Assembly (NCBI RefSeq): GCF_945859705.1
Contig: NC_079136.1
Span: 56,496,094 to 56,560,093, forward strand
Direction of reading: 5' to 3'
Length of the DNA: 64,000 bases
Origin: Episyrphus balteatus
Taxonomy: Eukaryota > Arthropoda > Insecta > Diptera > Syrphidae
Below the pieces are notes generated by a model. It was not told where the DNA came from, ran no database searches, and saw nothing but the letters and a program-made list of their open reading frames with translations. The first letter of the stretch is position 1. Every line of letters starts with the position of its first letter. The position numbers and the translations under genes are program-made. This document shows, in pieces, positions 1 to 11,979 of this stretch.

Positions 1-1329
1 TATTTATTTTCCATTTGGAGCGTTTAATTATTCTAGATTCGCGCTCGCTCCCACAGCTTACAACTTACAGCTCTCAAAATGCTATCCCAACCCAATCGGA
101 CTGCCACTCTCTGCCATCACCTTGATGATGAACAGCTGGAATGCGGAATGGAACGTGGTGTTGTGATGGCAACGCCTCTGTTAGAATTTACTAGAAGGTG
201 GATCGAGATACTTATGTATGACATTTAAATATGAAAAAAAAGATTGAAAATTTATTCAGAATATTTTTAAGTTTTTTTTTTTTTTAGGTACCAAATTGCA
301 CACAAAAAGATACGATATGTGTCCGTCCGTCCATTAAAGTAGGTCGCCATCATTGGTCTATTACGTCCCGTGTCGATAGTCGTGCATCGATCTTGTCTAC
401 TGTGGAAGTTTCAAATAAAAGCTGAACATCTCGTTCCACAAAAAAACGGACACGGACCACAAAGAATATTTCGAAAAAAGATCGATGTTGTCGATCAGTT
501 GGGCGGCTGTTATGTTATCTGGCACTAAACGCGCATTTAAAATGAATTATTACCTCAGAGCGGGATATTATAAAACACGACTACATCAGCGACGAACGAC
601 CAAGACGACAAACGTTCGGTCACACTGAAATGCCGGTTCCCTAATATGCCTCCTAATCGTTTGTTGAACCACATGCCGCCCGCTAGCTAGCTAGCTGCTA
701 ATCCCCCATGTACGCCACATTTGCGGTGCGGCGGGACTGTGTTTGTGTTGGACAAAACGTGACATTTTAAGTCGTCACCAATTTATTTATGATTTTAACT
801 GAATTTCAAATGTTGCTTTAGGATGTTTGGTTGGAGCTTGATGAATGGGAAAAGGTAGGGTTAGAGGGGGCACAAATGTAATACAGAGAATGCTGCTGCT
901 AGCCCGGTCGGTCGAACGTCGAAGTAGTGCGTGACCGGCATAATGGACAAAGACACTTTGACAAATGACGACTTTGTATTCGATATCGATTGACAAGCGT
1001 AATTATGGTAGCTATACAAAGGGGCCAAAAGGGGGTTAGGGCATCAAAGTGCGATACTATTCAGTTGCGTAGCGCGAGTGCATGCGATGCGATGGGTATT
1101 CGTAGAATGTTTGGTGTTGCATTTGACGGAGCCCATCATGCGACTGCTGCGTTTGCTGATGGAAATCCACGATGTGAATGCACTTTACTGACGATACACA
1201 CGCTGCTGACGAACGGACGCACGACTCTCTCACAATCAATATTGTTTTGAAAGGATTCTTCTTCTTCAAATACCAATTTTTATGTGAGCTGAATGTAATG
1301 AATATTTGATTTGTTATTGAATTGCGGCT
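1..1329. other. AT-rich non-coding DNA
   Basis: I see no convincing exon, RNA gene or bounded repeat here. The composition is mixed, slightly GC-richer around 560-1200. There is a run of CTAG units near 685-694 and a short tandem of TCCG near 322-332. The open frames across 787-1269 overlap on both strands and have no recognisable domain. Confidence 0.6.
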
Positions 1330-1610
1330 TCGAAGAATTATTTCGTCGGTGAAACCAGAAAAGTGTGTAACTCCATTTTAGCAAATTTTATAGGAGAGCA
1401 AAAAAACAAAATCGTTTTGAAAGCATTTGTATGAGTTTTCATTTTCTAATTTGCTAATAAAATAAAAACTATGAACATTAAGGGGATTCTGAGTTTAAGG
1501 AACGGTAGATATTAGGTATGTCTAACAGATGGCATTCAAACCTAATTTTCAGAAAATTTGGAGTTACACACTTTTCTGGTTTCACCGACGATTTGGATTT
1601 TGTTCTTCGA
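1330..1610. mobile_element. Small inverted-repeat element (MITE-like)
   Basis: Positions 1343-1375 and 1559-1591 form a perfect 33-bp inverted repeat (left arm begins TCGTCGGTGAAACCAG). A looser extension continues outward to the shared TCGAAGAA at 1330 and 1610. The roughly 180-bp centre is AT-rich and has no protein. The size and perfect arms suggest a miniature inverted-repeat element or a foldback fragment. I could not find a clean target-site duplication, so the superfamily and exact ends are unknown. Confidence 0.55.
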
Positions 1611-3310
1611 TATTTTTAAACAAAAAAATGCAATTAAAAAATTATAATACATATAAACAAACAAAATTTGTTTTTCTTGTTTTGTTGGGGTCTTTCTCTC
1701 TCAAGCCAAATATAGAAATTGTCTTCCTTGTGATTGTATCTTGGTGATATGAAATAAAAAAAAATTCCAATTTTGTGTTATCGATTATTCCAGGAATTCA
1801 TCTTAATTTGGCGGCCAGCATGGCGCGATGGCGGCCGACGACGACGACAACTTGGTTAATATTGTCTTGGAGCCATACTGGGCCGCCTCAATGCTATATA
1901 AGTATTGAATTGGATATTGGATTAGGAAAAAGTTATTTTGTCACTGACTTCTATTTCACACCAAGAAGAAATTCTTATAGTGAAAATCTATACAGATTTT
2001 CATGAGAGATAATGAAATGAAAAAAAAGTTTTACAATGTTCATTGATTTTTAGAAATATTGAATCTTTCACATAAATATGGCACAAAGAAGTTAAATTTG
2101 AACTACCATTGGAGATCTTGAAATGATATTAGTAATGAATTCATACAAATTAAAATAGCAAATAAATTCACTTTTGTTAAAGATGATAGAAATGGAGTCA
2201 ACAATACATACTTCGAGAAATGTAAAAAGGGCCAGAAAAAGTCGCTGATAAGGATTTGAGTACATTGATTCAGATGATCAGTGAGTAGCAATTTGGCATT
2301 TACGTGAAATTGGACTGGATGAGGGCCTGTCGCTGCCCTTCGTTTTTAATATACCACTACAAATCATTCATAGTTAAACAAAATAATGCAAAGAATTCGT
2401 TATTATGTTGGTTATTATTATGCTTAGCAAAAGAAATACACCTTTTTTTTGTAATGTTCCACATACGCCTCAGTGACTCAAAGGGTCTCAGTGAGATATA
2501 AACAAAAAAACAACTTTAAGAATTCTATAAAAATCATCTGTGCCTGCAAAATGTTAAGAAAATCCACCCACCCGTTTTGGCTGTGTACAATGTGTACATT
2601 GTACAGATAGATGAACTTGCACAGACGCACAGAATGATGGAAAAATTTATTTAAACTTCATCGTATAAATCGAAACCAATACAAACCATATAGAGCAAGT
2701 TAACAAAATAAAAAATAAAAAAATAACATAGGTAAAAGTAAGAAAAACATCAAAAATGAATTTCAAAAAAATATGCAATACATTAACAGCCCTATTCTGC
2801 TGTTTCCGTGAATCTCAGATCCGATTCACACATTCGGTTCACTTTAACTCTACCTTGCCATTCTGCTATCCATCGGGTAAACTGCATTATCATCCCTCAA
2901 TTTGACGTCCAGGTGAACGTCAAATTAAAAAAAAAAAAATGGCGACGAAGTAAATTGAAAGGAATAAAAATATTTTGTTTGTGTTTATTTGCATAGAAAA
3001 AATAAAAACACCTGATTAAATGTTAAAACTTAATTAAAAATTTATGAAAAGTGGCATTTTGCTTAATTTTAACGATGGTGAATTTATTTTTAAAACCAAA
3101 AATGACAGATCCGCAACATTTTTTAAGCGGATTGCAAATGTATGGAGCAAGTTCATTTACGTGATTAGTGGAATACTGAACAAAAATTAATTAGTGAATA
3201 CAAAATTAAATAAATTTACCATGACATTTCGTAGCATTTTATTAATCTTCATGGTTTTTCAAAAAGAATTTTTTTAATTTTTATTTTCAAAAATTTACTT
3301 TTGATTAACC
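1611..3310. other. Mostly AT-rich non-coding DNA with a small GC-richer patch
   Basis: A GC-richer patch at 1795-1900 has a splice-acceptor-like TTATTCCAG ending at 1794, a 26-codon ATG ORF at 1828-1908 that opens with four Asp codons, and TATATAAG at 1895-1902. None of these is enough to call an exon or promoter. A self-complementary stretch rich in TGTACA lies near 2583-2607. The rest is A/T-rich with no bounded repeat that I can define. Confidence 0.5.
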
Positions 3311-3318
3311 TATATTTA

Positions 3319-4169
3319 CGGTGACCATCCGTCTGGATTTACCCGGGACAGTCCCGTTTTTTACAGCTTGGCCCGGGTTTTTATTTAGGAAAACCGGGAC
3401 GTATTTTGTTGTTTGTCCCGTGATTGTCCCGTGTTTACAAATTGATTTTTGTATTCAAAATTTTAAATACCTACTTTGTACGGAAAACAAGAAAACAGTG
3501 GTTGAAAATTAAAAGTTCTTCTAATTTGCTCTAGGTCTCCAAAGTCAAAAAACTCTTTTGGAGCAGGAAAATTTACCAGGACAAATAAATGTGAGTGACA
3601 AACGGTTGACTACGCTCCAAATATTCTAGCACGGGTAAGAATTTCGTTGGTTAGGCTGCATAATGTGTAACGAAAAGCTAAATTTTCGTTTATGATTTCG
3701 TTGAGTTGGTTTTGTAAACAAAGGTTAAAAAGCTTTGGAAAAGTTTTTTCTTCGAATAATGAGCAACATATATGGAAGAGTAAAGAACCTAGCTAAATTT
3801 TAAAACTTTAAAGCATGTTAAAAATTGAATTAAAGATTCTAAAATTTCAAATCAATTAAAATAAAATTAAAATATTAGAAAACAGCTCTTAAGATTTTTA
3901 AAACATATTTTTTTAGAAGTTTTTTAGAAGTTATTAACAATACCTATTACATATTGAACCGTTTTCTTGATTTCTGATTTCGAAAACGACTTAAATGATT
4001 TCAATGAAAATGCTCCTATAATATAGTTTAAGAAATTCGATATTAAAATAAGGAAACATTATGAAAACTCATTTTTTAAAATTAAATTTTTGTTTTTTAA
4101 AAATCAATATTTTCAAAACGATCCAATGAATTTTTATCCCTGGTTTCGCTTCTAGAAATGTGGTCACCG
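3319..4169. mobile_element. Degenerate non-autonomous hAT-like element
   Basis: The left end begins CGGTGACCATCCG and the right end is the inverted form (TGGTCACCG), giving a short TIR. Flanking 8-mers are TATATTTA (3311-3318) and TACCTTTA (4170-4177), matching at 6 of 8 positions, which suits an old 8-bp duplication. Just inside the left end are several copies of a CCCGGGACAGTCCCG-type motif (3339-3433), the kind of subterminal motif seen in hAT elements. No transposase frame is present. It could instead be an unrelated decayed repeat. Confidence 0.45.
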
Positions 4170-4177
4170 TACCTTTA

Positions 4178-5337
4178 TTAAAATTCTATAACTAGTTTTG
4201 TATACCAAATTTCGTTGAAATTGAAGCTGTGTCGTTTAGGAGATATTCAGAAATAGACAGGTACCAATAATATCGATTTTCGAATAAAATGTATAAAAAT
4301 ATAGGCATTGTTTGAAAAATAATAAATAACACTTGAAATTTTGCACGGTAAATAACAACAAATATTATTGGTTTAAGGAAAACAAAAATTTTTGATTTTA
4401 ATAAATAAAAGTTGTTGTAAAATGTTTACTCAGTAAAATACTGAGCTACTGAAAAAAAAAACGGCTACCTAATAGGTAAGTGCCATTTTGAATTTTTCAA
4501 GAACTAAATTTTTACTTGATACAAATACTTCAAAAAGCCATTTACTGGATATTCGTTTGTTACTGAAGTTTCAATGCAATATGCAAAAAATAAGATTCTC
4601 TTTTCTAATTTAACTAAACAACTAAATATAAATTATTTAATGCATTGCTTAAAATACCTATAACATTGTATTTTAAAGATATATAATTACAGTAAAATGT
4701 AACATTTTACCGGATAATTGCATCTCTAATAATAAGTTAAAAATCTTATTCAGTTAAGATTGATTTTGTTAACATTTGCATATCTATTAATTCAAATTAA
4801 GACAGGCAACTGTAATTGGCTCATTTCGACTATAATATCAGTAATCTGATAGGAGCTTAACAGGTAATCAGAAATAACATGTTAATTAAATTTTCTTATT
4901 TGAATATTTTGTGGTATTTGAGTAGGTTTTATTGTTTAATATATAATATTCTACTCTGAGGAAATATATAATCTGAATCGCTTCGGAATATTATAACACC
5001 CTTAGACTATTTAAGTAAGACCTTGGAAAATCTTAAAGTAACCGAATTTTAAGCTATTGCCTCTAAAAACAAATTAAATTTGCTGACCATTGTTTAAAAT
5101 TTTTCGAGGAGTTTCTATATTTTCGACATTTTCTACAGGCATACAAACATTTGTACAAAAAAGGAAAGATTATATTTGAGAGTTTGTGAGTATACGGATA
5201 ATTGTAGAGACAATAATTGCAACGGCAATTATTATCAACTAAAGATGTTTCTTATCTGAACTACCGTTTTGACAACTTAGTTAGTACTCTGATGAAAAAC
5301 GTTCCCAGGTGTAACAAAATTCTTATAGTTGTATTGT
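4178..5337. other. AT-rich DNA with traces of a dispersed repeat
   Basis: Positions 4178-4290 contain sentence-like motifs (ATACCAAATTTCGTTGAA, TTTAGGAGATATTCAGAAA) of the type found in dispersed insect repeats, similar in style to the family at 24.2-25.2 kb. Beyond that I see only AT-rich unique DNA. Confidence 0.45.
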
Positions 5338-6193
5338 GGGGGCTTGAACTCAAAATATACTTTTCTATAGGTTTTTGATGTGAAGAACTCAAATCCGAGG
5401 TCAGAAAATTTTTATTGGCCGCCGTTTTTGAAATATTACCGTTAGAAAATGCCAAAAAACGTCATTTTGGCTGTTTTCGAGGTTATGTTTTTATGTGGGG
5501 TAATTTGTAATTATGAATACATTTGTAAGGGTATCAATAAGAACTGGTTTTATTCATTCAAAGAGTGTTTAAATCTTTCCGATATCTCTTTTACTGCAAG
5601 AGATATTTAAAAATTAAGTAGCGTTCCTTAACTCAGAAAAAGCACTGGCCAACCAAATTAAACTTTTTTTGCCACAAGAACCAAAATATACTTTTCTAAA
5701 AGTTTTTGGGTTGTTGAACTCGAATCCGCAATCAAAAAAATTCTATTTATAACGGTTATATATCAAGAACGGATTCTAAAAGAATTTTTCTGATTGCGGA
5801 TTCGAGTTCAGCAACCCAAAAACTTCTAGAAAAGTATATTTTGGTTCTTGTGGCAAACATTTTATGACATGTGCCTTAAACTTTAGATTAAATTTAGTTT
5901 ATCTTTGGCTTATTAACTGAAACTTAAGATTTCTCGAGCAATAAAAGAGATATCTGGAAAATTTAAACAGTTTTGGAAAGAAGAATATCTGTTCTTATAA
6001 TCACCGTTTCAAGTTTGTTTATAATGAATTACCCCACATAAGAACAGAAGCTCGAAAACAGCCAAAATGGAGTTTTTTTAGCATATTATAATGGTAATAT
6101 CTCAAAAACGGAGGCCAATCAAATTTTTCTGACTTCAGATTCGAGTTCAACACATCAAAAACCTCTAGAAAAGTATATCTTGGTTCTTGTGGC
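5338..6193. repeat. Large imperfect palindrome built of four related modules
   Basis: Four copies of a roughly 73-bp module occur in order +, +, -, - at 5338-5412, 5671-5743, 5782-5854 and 6121-6193. The two inner copies are closely matched inverted repeats with a 38-bp loop. Sequence between modules is also mirrored: AACGTCATTTTGGCTG at 5459 pairs with the inverted stretch near 6060-6078, and a GTGGGGTAATT motif near 5497 with its inverse near 6028. The whole 850 bp is therefore one head-to-head duplication centred near 5763, each arm holding an internal direct repeat. It may be an old foldback-type element; no target duplication was found. Confidence 0.75.
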
Positions 6194-8826
6194 AAAAAAA
6201 AGTTCAATTTTGTTGACTAGTGTAATTGCACATGTAATCATAGGACATGTTATCATAGACAAGGGACAGATAAAAAAAAAAAAAACATTATTTAGGTATA
6301 AAAAAATCCGTCAGAAAATGTAACTTCCCAAAAGAAGAGCATCCAAATAAATTTTTTCAAATCGAAATTTGTTAATCCAGAATTAAATTTTTTGATTGTT
6401 CTATTTATTAAAAAGATAAATGTATCTCTATATAAAAAAAATCCTACTTTGTGGCATTAATTGTTCCTGGATCAAAGCATGTTGCATGATTACCTTATAT
6501 TAACATATTTACAGAATTTTAAACCTCTTTGGGTGGGCTGATAGCTTGAATTCCTACCATAACAACTCGAATAACAACATTCCCTTAATGGCTCTATTTT
6601 ATGAAACACAAAACTTACAAAAAAAAAACAAATTTTATCCATTTAAGTTACCCATTCCCGATAAAAAAAACTTATTGCAAACCTTAACATGTGGTCCTTA
6701 AATTCTTTTATATCTCAACTCTGTTTCTGTTTAAAAATATTTTTTAATATCGACCACAAAAGTCAACAAACCATAAAAACCTCCATTTGCTAATACCATA
6801 AGTTATCGTTTTGTTGCATTAAAAACCAAACAACAACAAAATAAAAAAATATAACAAAACTGCATGCATAACTCGAAAAGTAATAAACAAATTGTCATAA
6901 ACTTCAAACATGTCATTCTTAAAAGCCACTGCTCGCGCATTCTTCAAAAGCAAGCTTAAGGTTCAAACCATAAAAAAAAATATAAGTAACACTCAAAGAT
7001 ACTTAAAAAAAAAACTACACCGCCTTATAACAACAAAAAAAGATTATAAAAAAAAACCGGACTCATTTGTATTCTTAAGCTCATAAACGAAGGTATTGTT
7101 AAATCTTGACACATGTGTCGACAACAACAACAGCCAGCAGCAGCACCAAACAGAAACCGTGATTGACACATTTTTTATCACTCAAAATATCTCACAACAA
7201 AAGGCAATCTCAACTTCTCACGAGACATCAAATAGATCACCGAAATCTTATAAACAATGGGACTAAGTATAGTGTACTTCTCTTTATGGCAGCAAAAGAT
7301 TAGAGCGCCCCTTCATTATCTTTATGGAAACTTGACATGGCAAAGAATTGCATCATCAAGATCAGTTTTTTTTTTTTCTCACTCTGTTGCAACTCATGAT
7401 GCAGTGTGTTCAGTTAAGTGTTACAAATTAAAAGTACAACGTGTCGTTTACCTTGAAGCGGAAGTTGAAGAACTTCCCAACGGGTTGGTGGAGCATGTGA
7501 AGTCTGAATAAAAACGACAGAATGCGTAGGCCACCGCTCTTAACCACAATCATCAGCAAGCCAGAACCACCCGGGCCGGGATCGGATCGGGCGCGCAACT
7601 CGATATCTAAATAACCACAAAAGCACATGATTCACCATTACGACCACCAACACCTTCCTTCTTCGCAACCACTCTGCATCGTTCTGCGCAATAAAATCGC
7701 AGCAACTGGGGAGTGCAAGAGTGTGTTTGCAGGAGGCATGTGTGCGAGTTTCACTTTCATCCCCTCGCAGTCCTCTGGCACTCTCTTCAAAGTCAATGAT
7801 CGCCTTTTTCTACGCCAGAAAAGCAAAAAGATCATTGCGCAGCTGAATGGCTCAAGACACAAACAACGTAGTCAGTTTTAGTTGCTTTTAATAGGCTTAA
7901 TCTGTTTATTTATTCGTCAGTGGGGTACCCGGTACCCCTCCGACCGACCGACTCCACCCCCATGACGACTGCTACGCGCAATGGAATTGCCAAGAATCAG
8001 AAAATATTGATGCTAATCACTTTTTATTATTGAGATCCATAAATTGTATACTCAATTCACTGAGTTTTTTCTTTGATGATGGTGTAAGGGGAGGGGGGAG
8101 GGAACTGTGCCTATTTTTGCAAAAAACCGATAACGCGTATCTACGCAGCGATTTAGATGAATCGTATGCTCATTGCACTAAGCAAAGCATATAACAGCAT
8201 CATCATCGTCTTCTTCGTTGCAGTTGAACGGAGGTGATGTTCACAAATCCTAAATTATAACGCCCCATACCTAGATATTATATATGAAGAGAGGACGATC
8301 CGCAGACGATCCACTACGGCAGCGTATAGAAACTCTCGGAAAGTGGTCAGTTTTGGTATAAAACACCACACGCTCTACCAACGATCGGATTACATTAAAC
8401 TATGCTGTGTAGAAAAATCTTAATAAAACTTTTTCGAACAGTTTTTCGATACTTGATATGGAATTGATGGGTTTCTATAGAATTTTGAGGCTGCTGAAGA
8501 AGGGACCTACTCCTAAACTCCTTTGTTAATATCGCTGAAGAGCATGGAACAAATGTCAGAAAGTCAATATGAACCATGTCAGTGACTGCTAACCACTGAA
8601 AGCTCTAACCTCTCCAATTAGTCAAACTCCTCCAAACGGAGTAGATAAAACTTAGATTTGTGCTAAGATAATTTGACGAAGAGCAAGAACGATTAGTTTC
8701 CGATAAATGCATGTACTTCGTCGGAGCTCATTCTGAATAAGACACTAGCGTGAGTGGACTGAGAACGGTTTACAGAGATCTGCTTTAACTCGCTAAAAGA
8801 ATGAAGCGATGATGCGGTAAAATTTC
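6194..8826. other. Non-coding DNA with a CAA/CAG tract and GC-richer segment
   Basis: Positions 6240-7080 are A-rich with many short homopolymers. A CAA/CAG low-complexity tract lies at about 7119-7150. The segment 7230-7980 is more balanced in composition and could hold conserved regulatory DNA, but its open frames overlap on both strands and carry no domain. A TATAAAA sequence at 8357-8363 sits in a balanced stretch, without a clear initiator. Confidence 0.45.
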
Positions 8827-9470
8827 GGTAGTCAATATGACAACTTTTAGTAATCAATATGACAACTTTTGGTAACCAATATAACAACTTTTCGTACCAA
8901 TATGACAATTTTTGTTAGTCAATACGACAATTTTGGTAGCCAATATGACAATTTTTAGTAGTAAATATGACAACTTTTGGCAGTCAATATGAAAACTTTT
9001 GGTAGTCAATATAACAACTTTTCGCATCAATATGACAGTTTTTGTTAATCAATACGAAAATTTCCGTAGTCAATAAGACAACTCTAAGTAGTAAATATGA
9101 CAACTTCGGTAGTCAATATGACAATTTTTGTAGCTGATCTGACAACTTTTAGTAATCAATATGACAACTTTTGGTAGCCAATATAACAACGTTTCGTATC
9201 AATATTAAAATTTTTGTTAGTCAATACGACAATTTCGGTAGTCTATATGACAACTTTTAGTAGTAAATATCATAACTTTTAGTAGTCAATATGACAACTT
9301 TTGGCAGTCAATATGACAACTTTTGGTAGTCAATATAACAACTTTACGCATCAATATGACAATTTTTGTTAATCAATACGAAAATTTCGGTAGTCAATAT
9401 GACAACTTTGAGTAGTAAATATGACAACTTCGGTAGTCAATATGACAATTTTTGTAACTGATTTGCTAAC
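8827..9470. repeat. Minisatellite of about 23 bp with higher-order repeat structure
   Basis: About 27 tandem units follow the pattern TAGTCAATATGACAACTTTT with variants (GTAGTCAAT, GTAACCAAT, CATCAATAT and similar). The variants recur in the same order in two blocks. AGTAATCAATATG is at 8849 and 9151 (302 bp apart). TAGCTGAT at 9131 corresponds to TAACTGAT at 9455 (324 bp apart), the extra 22 bp being one additional unit in the second block. This shows an approximately 300-bp block of units duplicated as a whole after the units had diverged. It is not a CRISPR array: there are no uniform repeats or unique spacers. Confidence 0.9.
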
Positions 9471-9928
9471 TGCGGTTGTTAATTTTTAGTTGACCTTTGA
9501 ATATTTTTGTAGTCAATATGATTTTTGAAGAAGACGGAAGCCTTCTGATCGGTAGAAAGAAATTCAAATTTGAAATTTCGTAACAAAACGCTGGGTTTTG
9601 AAATGGCTCATAATAAATGTACCTACTTAAGAAATCACAACAAATCAGTCAAAACTGTGCTGCTGATAACAAAAAAATTATAAAAAAGGTACATTATAGT
9701 TCAATATGAAAATTTTAATAATATCTTCTTTTTTTTGAAGTTATACTTCTTATGGGAGGGTGGGTATGAAAATTTACTTTTTGACAAGAATGTCAAAGGG
9801 ATTATGACGCGATCACCCTGGGTAGCAGGGCTGTCGTTTCACCTTTAGAGTAGGTAGTACTTTAGTATTTAAAAATGCAGTACGCCGCAGTACGGCAAAC
9901 ATAAAACACACAACACGTTGCAAGTTAC
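9471..9928. other. AT-rich DNA with a single hAT-like terminus
   Basis: A remnant minisatellite unit lies near 9508. CAGGGCTGTCG at 9826-9836 looks like one end of a hAT element and resembles the terminus of the element at 53359, but I found no matching opposite end or target duplication nearby. No gene is visible. Confidence 0.4.
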
Positions 9929-10075
9929 ATGTTTCATGTGGCAAGTTGCATGTGGCAAGTCGTATGTGGCAAGTTGCATGTGGCAAGTTGTATGTGGCAA
10001 GTTGCGTGTGGCAAGTTGCATGTGGCTAGTTGCGTGTGGCAAGTTGCATGTGGTAATTTCCATGTGGCAAGTTGC
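9929..10075. repeat. 14-bp minisatellite (CATGTGGCAAGTTG)
   Basis: About ten tandem copies of CATGTGGCAAGTTG with point variants. Because 14 is not a multiple of 3, all frames read through it as Cys/Trp/Val-rich peptides, which explains the open frames seen on both strands; they are not genes. The array stops exactly where the hAT element at 10076 begins, and the last repeat unit supplies that element's target duplication. Confidence 0.9.
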
Positions 10076-11076
10076 CAGGGTTGCAAAAAGCTCACATTTC
10101 AGCTCAGCTCACAGCTCAGCTCACAGCTCAGCTCAAATTTGAGCTAGGTACCATAGCTTAGCTCATTTGAGCTGAGCTGAAAGTGAGCTGAGCTGAAAGT
10201 GAGCGCCCCAACTTCCAACGCCTATATCTCGGAATTTTGAAAAAAAATGAAGAAAATTTTTTGATGCCAAAAGGTAGCGAGGACTCTAACCTACATTTGG
10301 GTACAACTCCCATCCCTGTAGGTGCACGCGTTCTCAAACCGGGTGAACTTAAAGGTAAAAAAAAAGTTAAGCCCGATTCTGAAAAAATAGGTATGATGTG
10401 GCGGTTTAACATGGAAGATGATTTTTGAAAAATCTGAGAATGTGCAAAGCGTAGGCCCATGACACAAGCTATCATTTGGCATCACTCCCAAAAATTGCTC
10501 TAAAGTGGTTTAGCTTCCAGGGGCGTTTAAAGATTCGGGGATTTTTCGAAAAAAAAATTTACCCCAACTTTCAAACGCGATTTTCTCGGAATTTTGAAAA
10601 AAGTCGAAAAACCGGATTGTACCGGAATTTTTTTTTATGATAAAAAAAGAAATATTTTACTAAAAAAAATAGAAATATATTTACTATCAAAAACACCAAG
10701 AGAAAAGATCACGAAAAATTATCTGTCTTATTTATAAAAATATCTATGTGTTAAAATAATTCCATTAATAACTAGAACCAAACATCTTAAGCTATGGTGT
10801 TATATAAAAGTTTAAAATATCTTCATATTTCATTATACTTTCCAAATAAAAATCAATGTATCCTCTCACCCATCACAGCTCAGCTCAGCTCACTTTACCT
10901 TAGCTCACCCAACAGCTCAGCTCAACCATCAGCTCAGCTCACTTTCAGCTCAGCTCACTTTCAGCTCAGCTCAAATGAGCTGAGCTATGGTAAATATCTC
11001 AAAAGTGAGCTAGCTCAAAATTTGAGCTGAGCTACGAGCTGAGCTCAGCTCACTTTTGAGCTTTGTAGCAACCCTG
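10076..11076. mobile_element. Non-autonomous hAT element with AGCTC-array termini
   Basis: The ends are CAGGGTTGCAAAAAGCTC on the left and the inverse of CAGGGTTGCTACAAAGCTC on the right. They are flanked by CAAGTTGC (10068-10075) and CAAGTTCC (11077-11084), a 7-of-8 match to the 8-bp duplication expected of hAT elements. Each terminus holds an array of self-complementary AGCTC/GAGCT motifs (10098-10203 and about 10875-11062), so the two ends can pair extensively. The middle (about 10203-10610) is not unique: it matches 25960-26370 closely. There is no transposase frame. The insertion lies at the end of a 14-bp minisatellite. Confidence 0.85.
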
Positions 11077-11084
11077 CAAGTTCC

Positions 11085-11574
11085 ATAGTGCTGAAGCACA
11101 CACAATTCTCATAAAATTACCATATCGCACATTTTATGCGCAATCATTTACTTTCGTTAACCATATATAGTACGTTCTGAACCGCACAACATGAGTAAAG
11201 TTCACAGATTAAATTGAAAACTACATGGACGCAAGGAGGAATAAAGAATTAATTTATTGTTCACTTGATAAAAATGTAAAAAACGAAGTGTGGATTAATT
11301 AATTTAATAATAGAAATTAAAAAAATCAAATGAAATTCATTTATATATGTATACTGAATGAGAAGTATAACTTCAGTCGAGTGTACATGTGTACACACAC
11401 TCTTTTTTTGCTTCTGTTTCGGGAAACAGTAAAACTGTATCGTACGGTTAAGTAAAATTCTTTCTAAAGACTAAATGTGTCAACAAATTTTCAAAACGAG
11501 GTGGTCCTCTATTTCCTTTATTATGGCTCTTATATTCATAAATAATATTCTTCTAAATTACTCGTAGAAGATAA
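11085..11574. other. AT-rich non-coding DNA
   Basis: I see no bounded repeat or exon. A short run with TGTACATGTGTACA near 11382-11395 is self-complementary. Confidence 0.5.
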
Positions 11575-11652
11575 GATGGCTCAAAAGATTTCCCAATCAA
11601 AGTTGGTGTGCACCAGGGAAGTGTCTTTAGTCCTTTGCTCTTGCTCTTTGGC
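11575..11652 (+). pseudogene. RTE-like non-LTR reverse transcriptase fragment
   Basis: The frame starting at 11575 reads DGSKDFPIKVGVHQGSVFSP followed by LLLLFG. The GVHQGSxxSPLLL motif is the conserved RT segment just upstream of the YxDD active site in RTE-type non-LTR retrotransposons. Only about 26 residues are recognisable; the frame then runs into unrelated sequence and a stop. It is a dead 5'- and 3'-truncated scrap, with no endonuclease domain, YADD motif or 3' tail nearby. The clade assignment rests on the short motif and is tentative; RT identity is fairly secure. Confidence 0.75.
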
Positions 11653-11970
11653 TTCAAAATCTGCAGAATTGAAGGTCGAGTTGTTTAACAAACTGAGTTA
11701 CATAAAAGAAAATATAACTCACTTCGAATTGACCCCAACAAATGACCTACATATTTTGTTATTAGGGCATGGGATAAGACTTGATATCCCCTTTAACATT
11801 TTCTGTTAGAGTTGTGCTATGCACTTTTCTGCATTTCTTCTTTTACCTTTTACTTTACTTGAAACCCTCTGTAAGATCTTGATTAACTCTCAGAATCGAA
11901 GATCAAAGACCTAATAGCTTTTCTTAAAGTCGGCTGCTCTTGCACATTTTGAATTCAATTTCAGCCCAAC
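11653..11970. other. Non-coding DNA between an RT scrap and a Foldback-like element
   Basis: The segment could contain more decayed retrotransposon, but I cannot align it to a known domain by eye. There is no clean repeat boundary. The 9-bp target duplication of the next element begins at 11971. Confidence 0.45.
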
Positions 11971-11979
11971 CTTTCAATT

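Noticed and set aside
8827..9470. Possible CRISPR-like array
   Set aside because: Units are contiguous, variable and spacerless in a eukaryotic setting; it is a minisatellite.
9826..9836. A full hAT element starting at CAGGGCTGTCG
   Set aside because: No matching inverted end or 8-bp duplication could be found nearby.
9869..10147. Cys/Trp-rich open frames on both strands
   Set aside because: A 14-bp minisatellite is open in several frames at once; the periodic peptides are a by-product.
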